NCBI RefSeq assembly: GCF_000368765.1
Contig: NZ_KB849654.1
Location: forward strand, 648,043-712,042
Reading direction: 5' to 3'
DNA length: 64,000 nucleotides
Source of the DNA: Acinetobacter junii CIP 64.5
GTDB taxonomy: Bacteria; Pseudomonadota; Gammaproteobacteria; Pseudomonadales; Moraxellaceae
How positions within the stretch are numbered: the stretch's first letter is position 1; every line of letters begins with the position of its first letter. The notes under the pieces were generated by a model, which was given only the letters and a program-made list of their open reading frames with translations, searched no databases and was not told where the DNA came from. The position numbers and the translations under genes were made by a program. Shown piece after piece: positions 49,681 to 59,474 of the stretch.

Positions 49681-51174
49681 TTATTCTTCAGCTGCTTCGT
49701 TTGTAACACGTAGCACTTCTTCTAAAGTGGTTTTACCAGCCAAGACTTTTAATAAGCCATCATCACGAATCGATGCGGCATGACGGCGAGCATGATTTTC
49801 CAACTCATATTCGGCTGCATTACCATGAATTAATCGACGCATCGACTCATCGACTGGCACAATTTCATAAATCGCTGTTCGCCCACTAAAACCAACATGT
49901 GAACATTTCTCGCAACCATGTGGTTCAGGTAATTCCATGTGTTCATCTACCTTGAGATGCTGAAACACCTGTCGTTCAAAATCATCTGCTTTTCGCCAAG
50001 TTACGCAATGTGGACATAATGTTCGAACTAAACGCTGTGCAATTACACCAATCAATGAACTTGAAAGCAAGAATGGTTCAATCCCCATATCTTTTAAACG
50101 AGTTACCGCACCAATTGCAGTATTGGTATGTAACGTAGATAAAACAAGGTGACCTGTGAGTGAGGCTTGTACCGCAATTTCTGCCGTTTCAAGATCACGA
50201 ATCTCACCCACCATAACAACATCAGGATCTTGACGCAGCATAGCTTTAAGCGCACGAGCAAATGTCATATCAACTTTCGTATTGACCTGTGTCTGCCCAA
50301 TCCCTTCTAGTTGGTATTCAATTGGATCTTCGGCCGTCAAAATATTGCGCGTATTATCATTCAAGTCAGATAAGGCTGCATATAAAGTTGTGGTTTTACC
50401 TGAACCCGTTGGACCAGTGACCAAAATGATGCCATGTGGACGATGAACCAATTGAGTTAAACGTTCATAATCATTTTGCATCAAACCAAGGTGTGTCATG
50501 TTCAAACGACCCGCCTGCTTATCAAGTAAACGCATCACCACGCGCTCACCATGAGATGAAGGTAAAGTAGAAACACGAACATCGACCTCACGTCCTGCTA
50601 AACGCAAAGAAATACGACCATCTTGTGGAATACGTTTTTCAGCAATGTCCAACTTTGCCATGACTTTAATACGTGAGACCAGCAAAGGAGCTAATTCACG
50701 GCGTGGTTGAACAATTTCTCGTAATTGACCATCTACGCGTAAACGAACAGACAACTTTTTTTCAAATGCCTCAATATGAATATCTGATGCGCCAACACGA
50801 ATCGCTTCGGATAACAACGCATTAATCAGACGAACAATAGGTGCATCATCTTCTTGATCCATTAAATCTTCAGCTTCAGGCACCTGATCAGCCAAACTTA
50901 ATAAATCAGGATGATCCTCTAAACCAGCAGCAACTTGCTGAGATTCGCCTGTATCACCTGCATAACTGGAACTGAGTAGAGCATGAAACTCTTGATCTGT
51001 ACACAATTGATCATGCGCAGCTTTCCCCAAAATTCGACGTGCTTCTTGTAATGCAATTCGCGCTGTATCCTTGCGTCGTACAATAAAAACTTGATCGCCT
51101 TCATAGCGCAATAAAACGCCATGCCTTTTGGCGAAACTATATGGAATTTGTATTTGTTTAAGTATTTGCATCAC
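49681..51174 (-). CDS. gspE: Type II secretion ATPase GspE
   Basis: GspE is the cytoplasmic ATPase that drives the type II secretion pseudopilus. The 497-aa protein has an N-terminal GspL-binding domain (1-110), then SDIHIEAFEKKLSVRLRVDG (in parts), Walker A GPTGSGKTTT, the Asp box ILTAEDPIEYQ, Walker B DPDVVMVGEIRD, the His box LSTLHTN, and a zinc-binding four-Cys region CPHC...CEKC near residues 395-440. It is transcribed alone; other gsp genes are not next to it, as is usual in Acinetobacter. It differs from PilB by the N-terminus. Confidence 0.94.
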   Translation of the reverse strand: MMQILKQIQIPYSFAKRHGVLLRYEGDQVFIVRRKDTARIALQEARRILGKAAHDQLCTDQEFHALLSSSYAGDTGESQQVAAGLEDHPDLLSLADQVPEAEDLMDQEDDAPIVRLINALLSEAIRVGASDIHIEAFEKKLSVRLRVDGQLREIVQPRRELAPLLVSRIKVMAKLDIAEKRIPQDGRISLRLAGREVDVRVSTLPSSHGERVVMRLLDKQAGRLNMTHLGLMQNDYERLTQLVHRPHGIILVTGPTGSGKTTTLYAALSDLNDNTRNILTAEDPIEYQLEGIGQTQVNTKVDMTFARALKAMLRQDPDVVMVGEIRDLETAEIAVQASLTGHLVLSTLHTNTAIGAVTRLKDMGIEPFLLSSSLIGVIAQRLVRTLCPHCVTWRKADDFERQVFQHLKVDEHMELPEPHGCEKCSHVGFSGRTAIYEIVPVDESMRRLIHGNAAEYELENHARRHAASIRDDGLLKVLAGKTTLEEVLRVTNEAAEE

Positions 51175-51265
51175 AATTTATAATGATGAAAGGGAGAGTT
51201 GAGTGTACTCTAAGGAGATTACAGCGTGAAGTCTGTTTAGCATACTCACAAAGGAATTTTGCACC

Positions 51266-52087
51266 TTGTCTCAAAATAATCCATATAAAGCACCTCACTC
51301 TGACACATTGAGATGGTGGGGTGAACAACAATTTGAAATTCAACAAGCCAAAGCTTGGCAATTTGGTTCACTGCTCTTTCGCCTAACGAGAGGCATTAAA
51401 GAATGGCGTTTAGAATATCATCGACCACAATGTCAGCATGATTACGAGCAACAATGGCATGTTTTGTCTGATACAGAATTTGCAATGCCTCAACCTGCAA
51501 AAATTGAACGCTATATGTTTCACAAAACCAATAGCTCATTTCATTTAATGCCACGTTTGGCAGATCGCTCTGTTGTTATTAAACCTGTTGATCCGATTTA
51601 TATTCCTGCTGGTCAACGCGGAACGCTGTATATCAGCACTCCGTTATGGATTGCAGGCTTAGTAGATGGTTTAAGTGAACCTTTGTTTGATATCCCTGTG
51701 ATTCAGCCGAAAGACACATGGTTTGGTAAAGATCCTCAGCATGGTGAAATTTGTTATGCGACATCTGTAGATGGACGAACTGACCTAAATCTATTAAAGC
51801 CACGTGCCTTTAGAGCTGTTACACCTATCGAGTTTCATAATACAAGTCAGCATCAACTGCGATTTGATCGTATGAATGTTCCTGTTCCTGCCCTACCTTT
51901 ATTCTATAGTGAAGGCACAGGTCGTCTCTGGACATCTCAAATCAAGGTGTATTATGAGGGTTCAGAACATCCTGCACGTATTCGTATTGAAAACAAAACC
52001 CCAACTCAGGCGGGTGAAGTCATTTACGTACATCCTCCACGTGCGCCTGGAAGCAACTTATTTAATATGTTTGATTCATTCTTTTAA
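51266..52087 (+). CDS. DUF432 family protein, partner of MscS-type channel
   Basis: The 273-aa soluble protein has no signal peptide. The frame starts with TTG at 51266, ten bases after AAGGA, and no better ATG is present near. The all-beta-looking sequence (VVIKPVDPIYIPAGQRGTLYISTPLW) fits DUF432, a family commonly next to mechanosensitive channel genes. Here the mscS-like gene follows after nine bases, so the two are an operon. The function is unknown; a channel regulator is an inference. Confidence 0.85.
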   Translation: MSQNNPYKAPHSDTLRWWGEQQFEIQQAKAWQFGSLLFRLTRGIKEWRLEYHRPQCQHDYEQQWHVLSDTEFAMPQPAKIERYMFHKTNSSFHLMPRLADRSVVIKPVDPIYIPAGQRGTLYISTPLWIAGLVDGLSEPLFDIPVIQPKDTWFGKDPQHGEICYATSVDGRTDLNLLKPRAFRAVTPIEFHNTSQHQLRFDRMNVPVPALPLFYSEGTGRLWTSQIKVYYEGSEHPARIRIENKTPTQAGEVIYVHPPRAPGSNLFNMFDSFF

Positions 52088-52096
52088 GGAGTTGCT

Positions 52097-53014
52097 ATGG
52101 CAGATACCAATATTCCAAAAGATGTCGCATCTAGCTTCACCAGCATATTTACCAATATTAATTTTGAAAGACTAAGTGAAATTGCTGTAGCCCTAATTTT
52201 ATGTTTAATCGGCTTTGTAATTGCACGTCTAGTTTCTAATACCTTTATACGCACCATTGGTAGTCGGTTTAACGCACATCAACGATTATTATGGCGAAGA
52301 GGTATTTTTTACTTTATTTTCCTACTCTTCATCATGACCAGTTTAAGAGAAGCTGGATTTAAACTCAGTGTCTTCTTGGGCGCAGCAGGGATACTAACTG
52401 TTGCTCTAGGTTTCGCTTCTCAAACCTCAGCGACAAACTTAATCAGCGGGCTCTTCTTAATCGGTGAAGGTTCTTTTGAAGTCGGCGATACAATACAGAT
52501 TACGTTGATTCGAGGACAAACCATTGAAGGTGAAGTGATCTCTATCGATCTTTTATCGGTCAAACTTCTGACGCTCGACAATGTCTACATTCGGCTTCCA
52601 AATGAGCAGCTCATTCGCACCCCTGTCATGAATTTATCCAAATACCCGATACGGCGTATTCCGATTACCTTAGCGATTAATTTTCACGAAGATATTATTA
52701 AGGTAAGACAGGTACTATTAGATGTTGCATCTAAATATCCACTGGTTATGGATGATCCTAAACCAACCGTAACAGTAACTGCATTTCGTGAATCCTCAAT
52801 TGAGCTGTTGTTTGCGGTATGGTGTCGTCAGGAAAATGCATTAAAAGTCCGAGATGAAATGCAAGAAAGGGTTCGTAATGGTTTCCTTGAAAATGAAATT
52901 GAAATCCCTGTGCCTAAAATGGGTTTAATTGATCGCCCCATCACTTTAGAAGATGATGAGGTCGATCAATATGCCCATCAAAAAGAGCTCAAAAAAGAAG
53001 ATAAAGTTAGATAG
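52097..53014 (+). CDS. Small-conductance mechanosensitive channel, MscS family
   Basis: The 305-aa protein has three membrane helices (about 22-44, 64-85, 90-125). The third matches the MscS pore helix, LGAAGILTVALGFASQTSATNLISGLFL in parts, rich in Gly and Ala. The cytoplasmic beta and alpha/beta domains follow with GDTIQIT, GEVISIDLLSVKL and RLPNEQLI. It releases osmolytes on hypo-osmotic shock. AAGGAG lies just upstream of the ATG. The 3' end overlaps the convergent DUF2339 gene by eight bases. Confidence 0.94.
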   Translation: MADTNIPKDVASSFTSIFTNINFERLSEIAVALILCLIGFVIARLVSNTFIRTIGSRFNAHQRLLWRRGIFYFIFLLFIMTSLREAGFKLSVFLGAAGILTVALGFASQTSATNLISGLFLIGEGSFEVGDTIQITLIRGQTIEGEVISIDLLSVKLLTLDNVYIRLPNEQLIRTPVMNLSKYPIRRIPITLAINFHEDIIKVRQVLLDVASKYPLVMDDPKPTVTVTAFRESSIELLFAVWCRQENALKVRDEMQERVRNGFLENEIEIPVPKMGLIDRPITLEDDEVDQYAHQKELKKEDKVR

Positions 53015-55877
53015 ATGAAGATTCTTTAGACTGTTCTTGGGCAGGTGGTAAAGGTGCAAGATATGCAATTACAAGCATGACTGCACCTGAACCAATAAAC
53101 GAAATAACACGTGTCAAAGTACCACTTTGCGATAAATCTAATAACAATAACTTAAACACAACGATCCCCAACAACGCAGCCCCAACAAACCAAATTTGTC
53201 GAATATGATGACAGCTTGAAAAGGTCATAAGAATAAAAGCTAAAATCACCCATAATAAGGTCAAACTTAGTTGTACATTGCCATTCCGCCAGATTTCTAT
53301 CCCCCATAATGGTGTTCCAACATAATGATGCATAGCGCGTACAACGATGCTACTTAATACAAGTAAACCGACTAAAATCGTTGAGACTTTGAATCCCCAT
53401 TCTACTGAATGCTCATCGTCAAAATGATGATGATAAATCACCCAGATCAAACCAATAAACATTAGTAAAGAGAGAAAATCAGTTAAGTTAAATAAAGGAA
53501 GCACATAAAACTGAGTTGCAGAATATGAATCTAAACAAATTAAAAGTAACCAAAATAAGGTTAGCCCCCACACTGGTTGTTGATTCAATAAAAGCAGGTT
53601 TTTTGATAAAAATAACCAGCCAGCGTATATTGCAGGAAAAACAGCCAATGCAATAACAGCAATATTTGGGAAAAGTGTAATACCAATACCCGCTAAACTT
53701 AACCAAAGTAAAGCAGACCAGATCAAAGAATATAGCGATGAAGAGAAAGATTTCATCTTGATGAGCAAAATAGTCAGCACAAGTGTAGTCGTCAGGGCGC
53801 TAAATTGGCTTAGAGGTGTAAACCAATCACCTGTGGAGTAAACATTCTCCGCAAAACTTACGCCATAAATTAAGAAAAGTAATCCACTGATCAAGATAAG
53901 TTGTACATTAACCCATTCGATTTTGGACTTAAGCTGAACCATAAAACTAAATAACAACAACAAAACGGCTGCGATTGCCAAATAAGGATTCATGCCTTGA
54001 TTTTGCCAATGCATAAACTCTATCGCAGCAATTGATCCTGCATACATACCAAGTGCTAAAAAAATACCGCTTAGCATCCGCGCACTAAAATATTTTTCGA
54101 CCTCTTGATAGTGCAATAAATAGAAAGCTGATATGAATTGCGCAAGTGCAAAAATCACTGTACTCAAAATTGGGAAGTCATCATTTGACCAAACTTGGAA
54201 AATAAGTGCCACAGAACTCAATAGCACTAAGGCAACCCCGATATATCGACTAAGACGATAACGCTCGGTCACCCCCCAAACGATCAATGCTGTTCCTTGA
54301 ATGACCCAACCTGTTGATGTCCAATGTGCTCCTTTTGCCAATGGAAATATCAAAGCCGTAAATACCACTGCAAGAATAAAGAAGCTTTTAGCCAAAATAG
54401 AAAGCTGCGGATGCCTTTGTTTAATCCAAATATTTAAAGCACCATAAATAATCGCAAGTGCAACTGCACCCCAAGTCAGTGCTTGAGTAGAGTTGTGCAT
54501 CAGATAAGCATGTAGAGAGAAACCCAATACAGGAACACTAAAAATCAAACCTACATCTAAAATTGGTTGTAATCGCTGTTCCTTTTGATTCGCTTTATTC
54601 TCTATTGATAAATCCTCATCACGTACCCGCAGCATCAATTGGCTATAACGAATACTTAGCCAAATAAACAAACCGATATGCAACCATAAAATTAAATCTA
54701 AGGTGTCGAACTGTTGAGTCTCTCCATAAAGCCCAATCATAGCCCCACCAATAAAGAGCGTGGCAAAAAAGGCAATCTGATGCAGAATTTTCCAAGGTTG
54801 AATAAAGTTAACGGCTGCAACAGCAAGGTTAATCACAAAATAATAGCCAAATAAGAAAATCACGTCAGGATGTGATTGAGGTATGACAAGTGGTGCAATA
54901 TAAGCCATCGTCAGCGCTAGCATGGCCAAATATAATGCCTGTTGTTTTAAACTCAGATAAACAGTGACTGATAATAAAATTACAAAGAATAAACTGGCTG
55001 TTTTTAAACTCGCAATCACTGCAAAGTGATGTGAGAAAATCAATGTGAGGAACACAATAGCAAGACCGACGCCCTGCAATGCAACAGCAAAAAGCTGATT
55101 TTTTCGTTGCAACCAGTATCCTGCGATTGTGATCACAGTACCTGTAAGGGCAATAAAACTAAGCTTTACACCTAAGCTTAACTGCCAATGCTCACTTGCG
55201 AAACGTAATAATAATACGACGCCAACCATCAATACAGCGACAGCAATTCGTAAAATCGGATTGCCATGAATCATCCATTGCAAGATAGGTTGCCACCATG
55301 CAGTTTGAGATGATGTCGATAATTGCTTCTGAGATGGCTGAGTTAATGAGTATTCGTTTGATGATGAAGATTCTGCTTGCATCCATGTAGCTGGATGTTG
55401 CACCTGACTTTCAGAGACAGAATGATTAGGTGTTGATAATTGATTAGCTTGGTTGATATGAGCAGAAACACTATTTAAATCATTTTGGACGTCTGTTTTT
55501 CCATATTGTTCTAAATGCAATAACCGCGTTTGAAAGCTACTGATCGTCTGAATAAGACAAAGTAACAACACTAACAATGCACCGCCTGCCAACCACATCC
55601 ATGTATTTGCATAGGCAAAAAGTGCGACTAATGCAGCACTATAAATCACGATCTTCTGAGCACCAATTGTAGCTGATTGAGCAAAATAACTTGGAGCATC
55701 ATATTCAAGTTGACATAATCGAGTGTGAATTTCTGAAAGAATGTGCACAATAGCAACAGTTAAACCAATCGCAGAAGCAACAATAGTGCCTTGCCATTGA
55801 AATGCAATCGCTGATGCTAGTAATACTGTCAGCACAACTAAAACAATCACGATTCCCTGTTTATCTTTTTTATACAT
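53007..55877 (-). CDS. Large multi-pass membrane protein, DUF2339 family
   Basis: The 956-aa protein has two N-terminal helices (about 9-45 and 72-108), then a Ser/Gln-rich soluble segment (115-200). After that come roughly 22-24 closely spaced hydrophobic helices to the end. This architecture is the DUF2339 family, whose function is unknown; an envelope transport or polymer role has been suggested only by shape. The soluble segment begins with a coiled-coil-like TISSFQTRLLHLEQYG. It converges with mscS with an eight-base overlap. No catalytic motif was seen. Confidence 0.85.
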   Translation of the reverse strand: MYKKDKQGIVIVLVVLTVLLASAIAFQWQGTIVASAIGLTVAIVHILSEIHTRLCQLEYDAPSYFAQSATIGAQKIVIYSAALVALFAYANTWMWLAGGALLVLLLCLIQTISSFQTRLLHLEQYGKTDVQNDLNSVSAHINQANQLSTPNHSVSESQVQHPATWMQAESSSSNEYSLTQPSQKQLSTSSQTAWWQPILQWMIHGNPILRIAVAVLMVGVVLLLRFASEHWQLSLGVKLSFIALTGTVITIAGYWLQRKNQLFAVALQGVGLAIVFLTLIFSHHFAVIASLKTASLFFVILLSVTVYLSLKQQALYLAMLALTMAYIAPLVIPQSHPDVIFLFGYYFVINLAVAAVNFIQPWKILHQIAFFATLFIGGAMIGLYGETQQFDTLDLILWLHIGLFIWLSIRYSQLMLRVRDEDLSIENKANQKEQRLQPILDVGLIFSVPVLGFSLHAYLMHNSTQALTWGAVALAIIYGALNIWIKQRHPQLSILAKSFFILAVVFTALIFPLAKGAHWTSTGWVIQGTALIVWGVTERYRLSRYIGVALVLLSSVALIFQVWSNDDFPILSTVIFALAQFISAFYLLHYQEVEKYFSARMLSGIFLALGMYAGSIAAIEFMHWQNQGMNPYLAIAAVLLLLFSFMVQLKSKIEWVNVQLILISGLLFLIYGVSFAENVYSTGDWFTPLSQFSALTTTLVLTILLIKMKSFSSSLYSLIWSALLWLSLAGIGITLFPNIAVIALAVFPAIYAGWLFLSKNLLLLNQQPVWGLTLFWLLLICLDSYSATQFYVLPLFNLTDFLSLLMFIGLIWVIYHHHFDDEHSVEWGFKVSTILVGLLVLSSIVVRAMHHYVGTPLWGIEIWRNGNVQLSLTLLWVILAFILMTFSSCHHIRQIWFVGAALLGIVVFKLLLLDLSQSGTLTRVISFIGSGAVMLVIAYLAPLPPAQEQSKESSSI

Positions 55878-56064
55878 AGACTTATATCAATGATTACAGC
55901 TTTATTAATCGTATCTTACTTGATCAGTCTATAAACCGTCATTTTTACATACAAATAACTGCAATTTTTAAACGACATAGATCTTCATCATCGTTCTGCC
56001 TAACAAGGACATGGACTGCTTTTTCACGTAAAATAGCTCGCAGTTCATAATAAGGATTTGCGCA

Positions 56065-58830
56065 ATGCCACCTTTTGTCTTGGTTGACGGGTCTTATTTT
56101 CTATTTCGTGCTTTTCACGCTTTACCGCCATTAACAACGTCTACTGGCCTACATACTAATGCAATTCGTGGTGCTATCTCAGCGATTCAGAAATTAATGC
56201 GTCGTACCCAGCCAACACATATGGCTGTTATTTTTGATACTCCAGAACCAACTTTCCGCCATAAATTATCACCCATATATAAGGGTGATCGTCCAAGCAT
56301 GCCGGAGGAGTTATCTGAACAAATTCCTTATTTACATGCCCTAATTAAAGCTCTCGGCATCCCGTTATATAGCCTTCCTGGCGCAGAGGCGGATGATATT
56401 ATTGGGACATTAACAAAACGAGCATTATCAGAAGGTCATCATGTCTTAATCTCGACAGGTGATAAGGATATGGCTCAACTTGTTAATCCACATGTCAAAC
56501 TTGAAGATAGTTTTAAAGAACGTGTGCTTGATGAGGCTGGTGTATTAGAGAAATTTGGCGTACACCCTCATCAAATTATTGATTATCTTACGCTCATGGG
56601 CGATGCATCCGATGGCATCATGGGTGTTCCAGGAGTAGGCGCAAAGACTGCGGCAAAACTATTAACAGAATATGGTTCTCTCAATAATATTATTGCGAAC
56701 GTGGATCAACTCAAAGGTAAACTCAGTCAGAATATCAAAGATAATTTAGACAATATTAAAATTGACCACCAGTTGGCAAGTATCGTCTGTGACCTCGATC
56801 TCGCTTTAGATTGGCATGATCTAAAATTGAGTCAACCGAACACCGAACAACTTCGTCACTTATACACAGAACTTGAGTTCCGTAACCAATTACAATCTTT
56901 GGATCATCCTAATAATCCAAATACGCTTGTCTATCAACAGACCTCTCAAAGTATTGTCAAAGCTGAACAAAAAACAGAATCTATAGCGGTAGAAGATCAT
57001 GCAAATCTTTCAAGCCAAGATGATCAATTAGGTGAAGCGACTTATCATACTGTACTAGAGCAAGCTGACTGGGAGCTATTGTTGCAACGTATGCAACAAG
57101 CGGATCACTTTGCAATTGATACAGAAACCACCAACTTAGACTATCGAGTGGCTGAACTGGTTGGATTCTCAATCGCATTTGATGCCAATGAAGCCTACTA
57201 TGTTCCTCTAGCTCATGATTATGAAGGTGCTCCTGAACAACTCAATCGGGAACAAGTTTTAGCACAAATCAAACCAATTTTAGAAAATGAGCAAGTCAAG
57301 AAAATTGGTCATCATTTAAAATATGATGCTCATATCTTTGCCAATCACGGTATCACAATCCAAGGCTGGTACTTCGATACTATGCTCGCGTCCTATGTTT
57401 TGAATGCTGCTGCAACTCGTCATGGTATGGATGATGTAGCACGTGTTTATCTCAGCCACCTGACAACTACTTTCGAACAAATTGCAGGTAAAGGCGCTAA
57501 GCAAAAAACCTTTAATCAGATTGAACTCGAAGTTGCAGCACATTATGCAGCCGAAGATGCACACGTCACTTATCGTTTGTATGAAGTACTTTCTTCAAAA
57601 CTAAAAAGCTATCCTGAACTTGTTAATATTCTCCACAATATTGAGATGCCTGTTGCACGAGTACTGACAGGGATGGAAGAAGATGGAATCAAGCTTGATC
57701 ATAAATTCTTAGATCAGCTCAGTGTAGAATTCTCCGACACCATGCAAACATTAGAGAATCAAGCAACTGAGCTTGCAGGTGAAACGTTTAATATTGCCTC
57801 GCCTAAACAGGTCGGAGAGGTTCTATTTGATAAGTTGGGAATTAAAGGCGGTAAGAAAACTGCCACGGGACAATACAGTACCAGTGAAAGTATTCTTGAA
57901 AAAATCGAACATCCTTTAGCGGAAGTGATTTTAGAACATCGCGGCTTGGCAAAACTCAAAAATACATATACTGATCGATTAGTTGAGCAATCACATGATG
58001 CAACCCATCGTGTACATACTAGCTATCATCAAGCTTTAACTGCGACAGGGCGTTTATCTTCTACTGATCCTAATCTGCAAAACATCCCGATTCGTACACC
58101 AATTGGTCGCCAAATTCGTAAAGCATTTATCGCTCCCGAAGGTCGTGTCCTACTTGCAGCCGACTATTCACAGATTGAACTGCGCTTAATGGCTCATTTT
58201 TCACAAGATGATGCTCTAGTACACGCTTTTCAACAAGGTCAGGATGTTCATCGTCGTACTGCCTCTGAAGTATTGGGAATCGCTATTGAAGACGTAACCA
58301 ATGATCAACGTCGCCAAGCTAAAGCGGTTAACTTTGGGTTGCTTTACGGCATGTCTGAGTTTGGCTTAACCCGCCAACTTGGTTTCACTCGTGAAGAATC
58401 ACGTAGCTATATTGCACGTTATTTCCAACGTTATCCAGGTGTATTGGATTATATGGAACGTACACGTCAGATTGCTCGTGAGCAAGGTTTTGTAGAAACC
58501 ATTTTAGGTCGTCGTCTATACACACCTGATATTTTGGCAACAAATAAAATGATCAAGCAAGCAGCTGAACGAGCGGCGATTAATGCCCCCTTACAAGGAA
58601 GTGCAGCAGATATCATCAAACTTGCAATGATTGCCGTTGATAAAATTTTGCCTAAAGATCAAGCTAAACTTTTACTGCAAGTGCACGATGAATTGGTTTT
58701 TGAAGCTGATGTGTCAATTGCAGATGAACTTTCAAAACAAATTGCTGATGTGATGCAGTCTGTATTAGAAATTTCCGTACCTTTTGTGGTGGAAGTTGGA
58801 CAAGGTCTAAACTGGGATGCCGCACACTAA
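56065..58830 (+). CDS. polA: DNA polymerase I
   Basis: The 921-aa protein contains all three domains. The 5'-3' exonuclease is in residues 1-300 (VDGSYFLFRAFHALP, GDKDMAQLV, GVPGVGAKTAAKLL). The 3'-5' proofreading domain is at about 330-510 with intact FAIDTETTNLD. The polymerase is at 520-921 with motif A DYSQIELRLMAHFS, motif B RRQAKAVNFGLLYGM and motif C LQVHDELVFE. It fills gaps after excision repair and removes RNA primers. It is monocistronic: a strong terminator follows and a divergent gene precedes. Confidence 0.98.
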   Translation: MPPFVLVDGSYFLFRAFHALPPLTTSTGLHTNAIRGAISAIQKLMRRTQPTHMAVIFDTPEPTFRHKLSPIYKGDRPSMPEELSEQIPYLHALIKALGIPLYSLPGAEADDIIGTLTKRALSEGHHVLISTGDKDMAQLVNPHVKLEDSFKERVLDEAGVLEKFGVHPHQIIDYLTLMGDASDGIMGVPGVGAKTAAKLLTEYGSLNNIIANVDQLKGKLSQNIKDNLDNIKIDHQLASIVCDLDLALDWHDLKLSQPNTEQLRHLYTELEFRNQLQSLDHPNNPNTLVYQQTSQSIVKAEQKTESIAVEDHANLSSQDDQLGEATYHTVLEQADWELLLQRMQQADHFAIDTETTNLDYRVAELVGFSIAFDANEAYYVPLAHDYEGAPEQLNREQVLAQIKPILENEQVKKIGHHLKYDAHIFANHGITIQGWYFDTMLASYVLNAAATRHGMDDVARVYLSHLTTTFEQIAGKGAKQKTFNQIELEVAAHYAAEDAHVTYRLYEVLSSKLKSYPELVNILHNIEMPVARVLTGMEEDGIKLDHKFLDQLSVEFSDTMQTLENQATELAGETFNIASPKQVGEVLFDKLGIKGGKKTATGQYSTSESILEKIEHPLAEVILEHRGLAKLKNTYTDRLVEQSHDATHRVHTSYHQALTATGRLSSTDPNLQNIPIRTPIGRQIRKAFIAPEGRVLLAADYSQIELRLMAHFSQDDALVHAFQQGQDVHRRTASEVLGIAIEDVTNDQRRQAKAVNFGLLYGMSEFGLTRQLGFTREESRSYIARYFQRYPGVLDYMERTRQIAREQGFVETILGRRLYTPDILATNKMIKQAAERAAINAPLQGSAADIIKLAMIAVDKILPKDQAKLLLQVHDELVFEADVSIADELSKQIADVMQSVLEISVPFVVEVGQGLNWDAAH

Positions 58831-58841
58831 TTTGTAGGCAT

Positions 58842-58875
58842 AAAAAAAGGATTGTTTTGACACAATCCTTTTTTT
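58842..58875. terminator. Bidirectional terminator between polA and yggT
   Basis: A 14-bp stem (AAAAAAAGGATTGT with ACAATCCTTTTTTT) with a 6-base loop lies 12 bases after the polA stop. It serves both the polA and the yggT transcripts. Confidence 0.88.
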
Positions 58876-58888
58876 ATTTTCAAACCGA

Positions 58889-59458
58889 TCAAAGACCCGT
58901 CAACAGAACTTTTGCAGCTTCATTCATCAAAATCTCAGCAATATACAACGCCAAGAAAGCCAAAATTGGTGACAAATCAATCATCCCCATATTTGGTAGT
59001 AAACGACGGAAAGGCGCAAGTAAAGGTTCTGCGAGTTCCTGAATAACTTCGATATATGGTGAGCGTGACTGTGTAAACATCACCACCCAACTCAAAATAA
59101 TCGTTGCAAAAATCAAGTAGCGACAGAAACGAATCAAATCCTGAATCATCGTCACGAATGTCGTAATTACAAGATAGACAGCACTATGGGGCATCTGCCC
59201 TGATAGATACATCAACCCGAAAATTTTCAACAAATAAAGCACAATCAATAAAGCAATTGCCGCTAAATTGACGCGCCCTTTGCCTACGGTTGGCAAACTA
59301 CGACTTAGGATATCTACAATTTTGGTCGCTTTAACAGTTGAAAGTACAACTGGGTTATAAGGGCTAACCGCTGCCAATTGCATTAAAAAACGGAAAAAGA
59401 CCAATAAAATTGCGACATTGATCAAAACACCAAAAATTAGCGCAGAACTTGCACCCAT
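58889..59458 (-). CDS. YggT family membrane protein
   Basis: The 189-aa protein consists of two YggT repeats, each of about two helices: INVAILLVFFRFLMQLAAVSPYNPVV (in parts) and LIFATIILSWVVMFTQSRSPYIEVI, each followed by a Pro-rich turn and PLLAPFRRLLPNMG. YggT proteins are linked to osmotic or pH tolerance and cell-envelope assembly, but the molecular role is unclear. It lies 16 bases after proC, the typical proC-yggT order of gammaproteobacteria. Confidence 0.92.
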   Translation of the reverse strand: MGASSALIFGVLINVAILLVFFRFLMQLAAVSPYNPVVLSTVKATKIVDILSRSLPTVGKGRVNLAAIALLIVLYLLKIFGLMYLSGQMPHSAVYLVITTFVTMIQDLIRFCRYLIFATIILSWVVMFTQSRSPYIEVIQELAEPLLAPFRRLLPNMGMIDLSPILAFLALYIAEILMNEAAKVLLTGL

Positions 59459-59474
59459 ACTTGTCTTATCCTAC

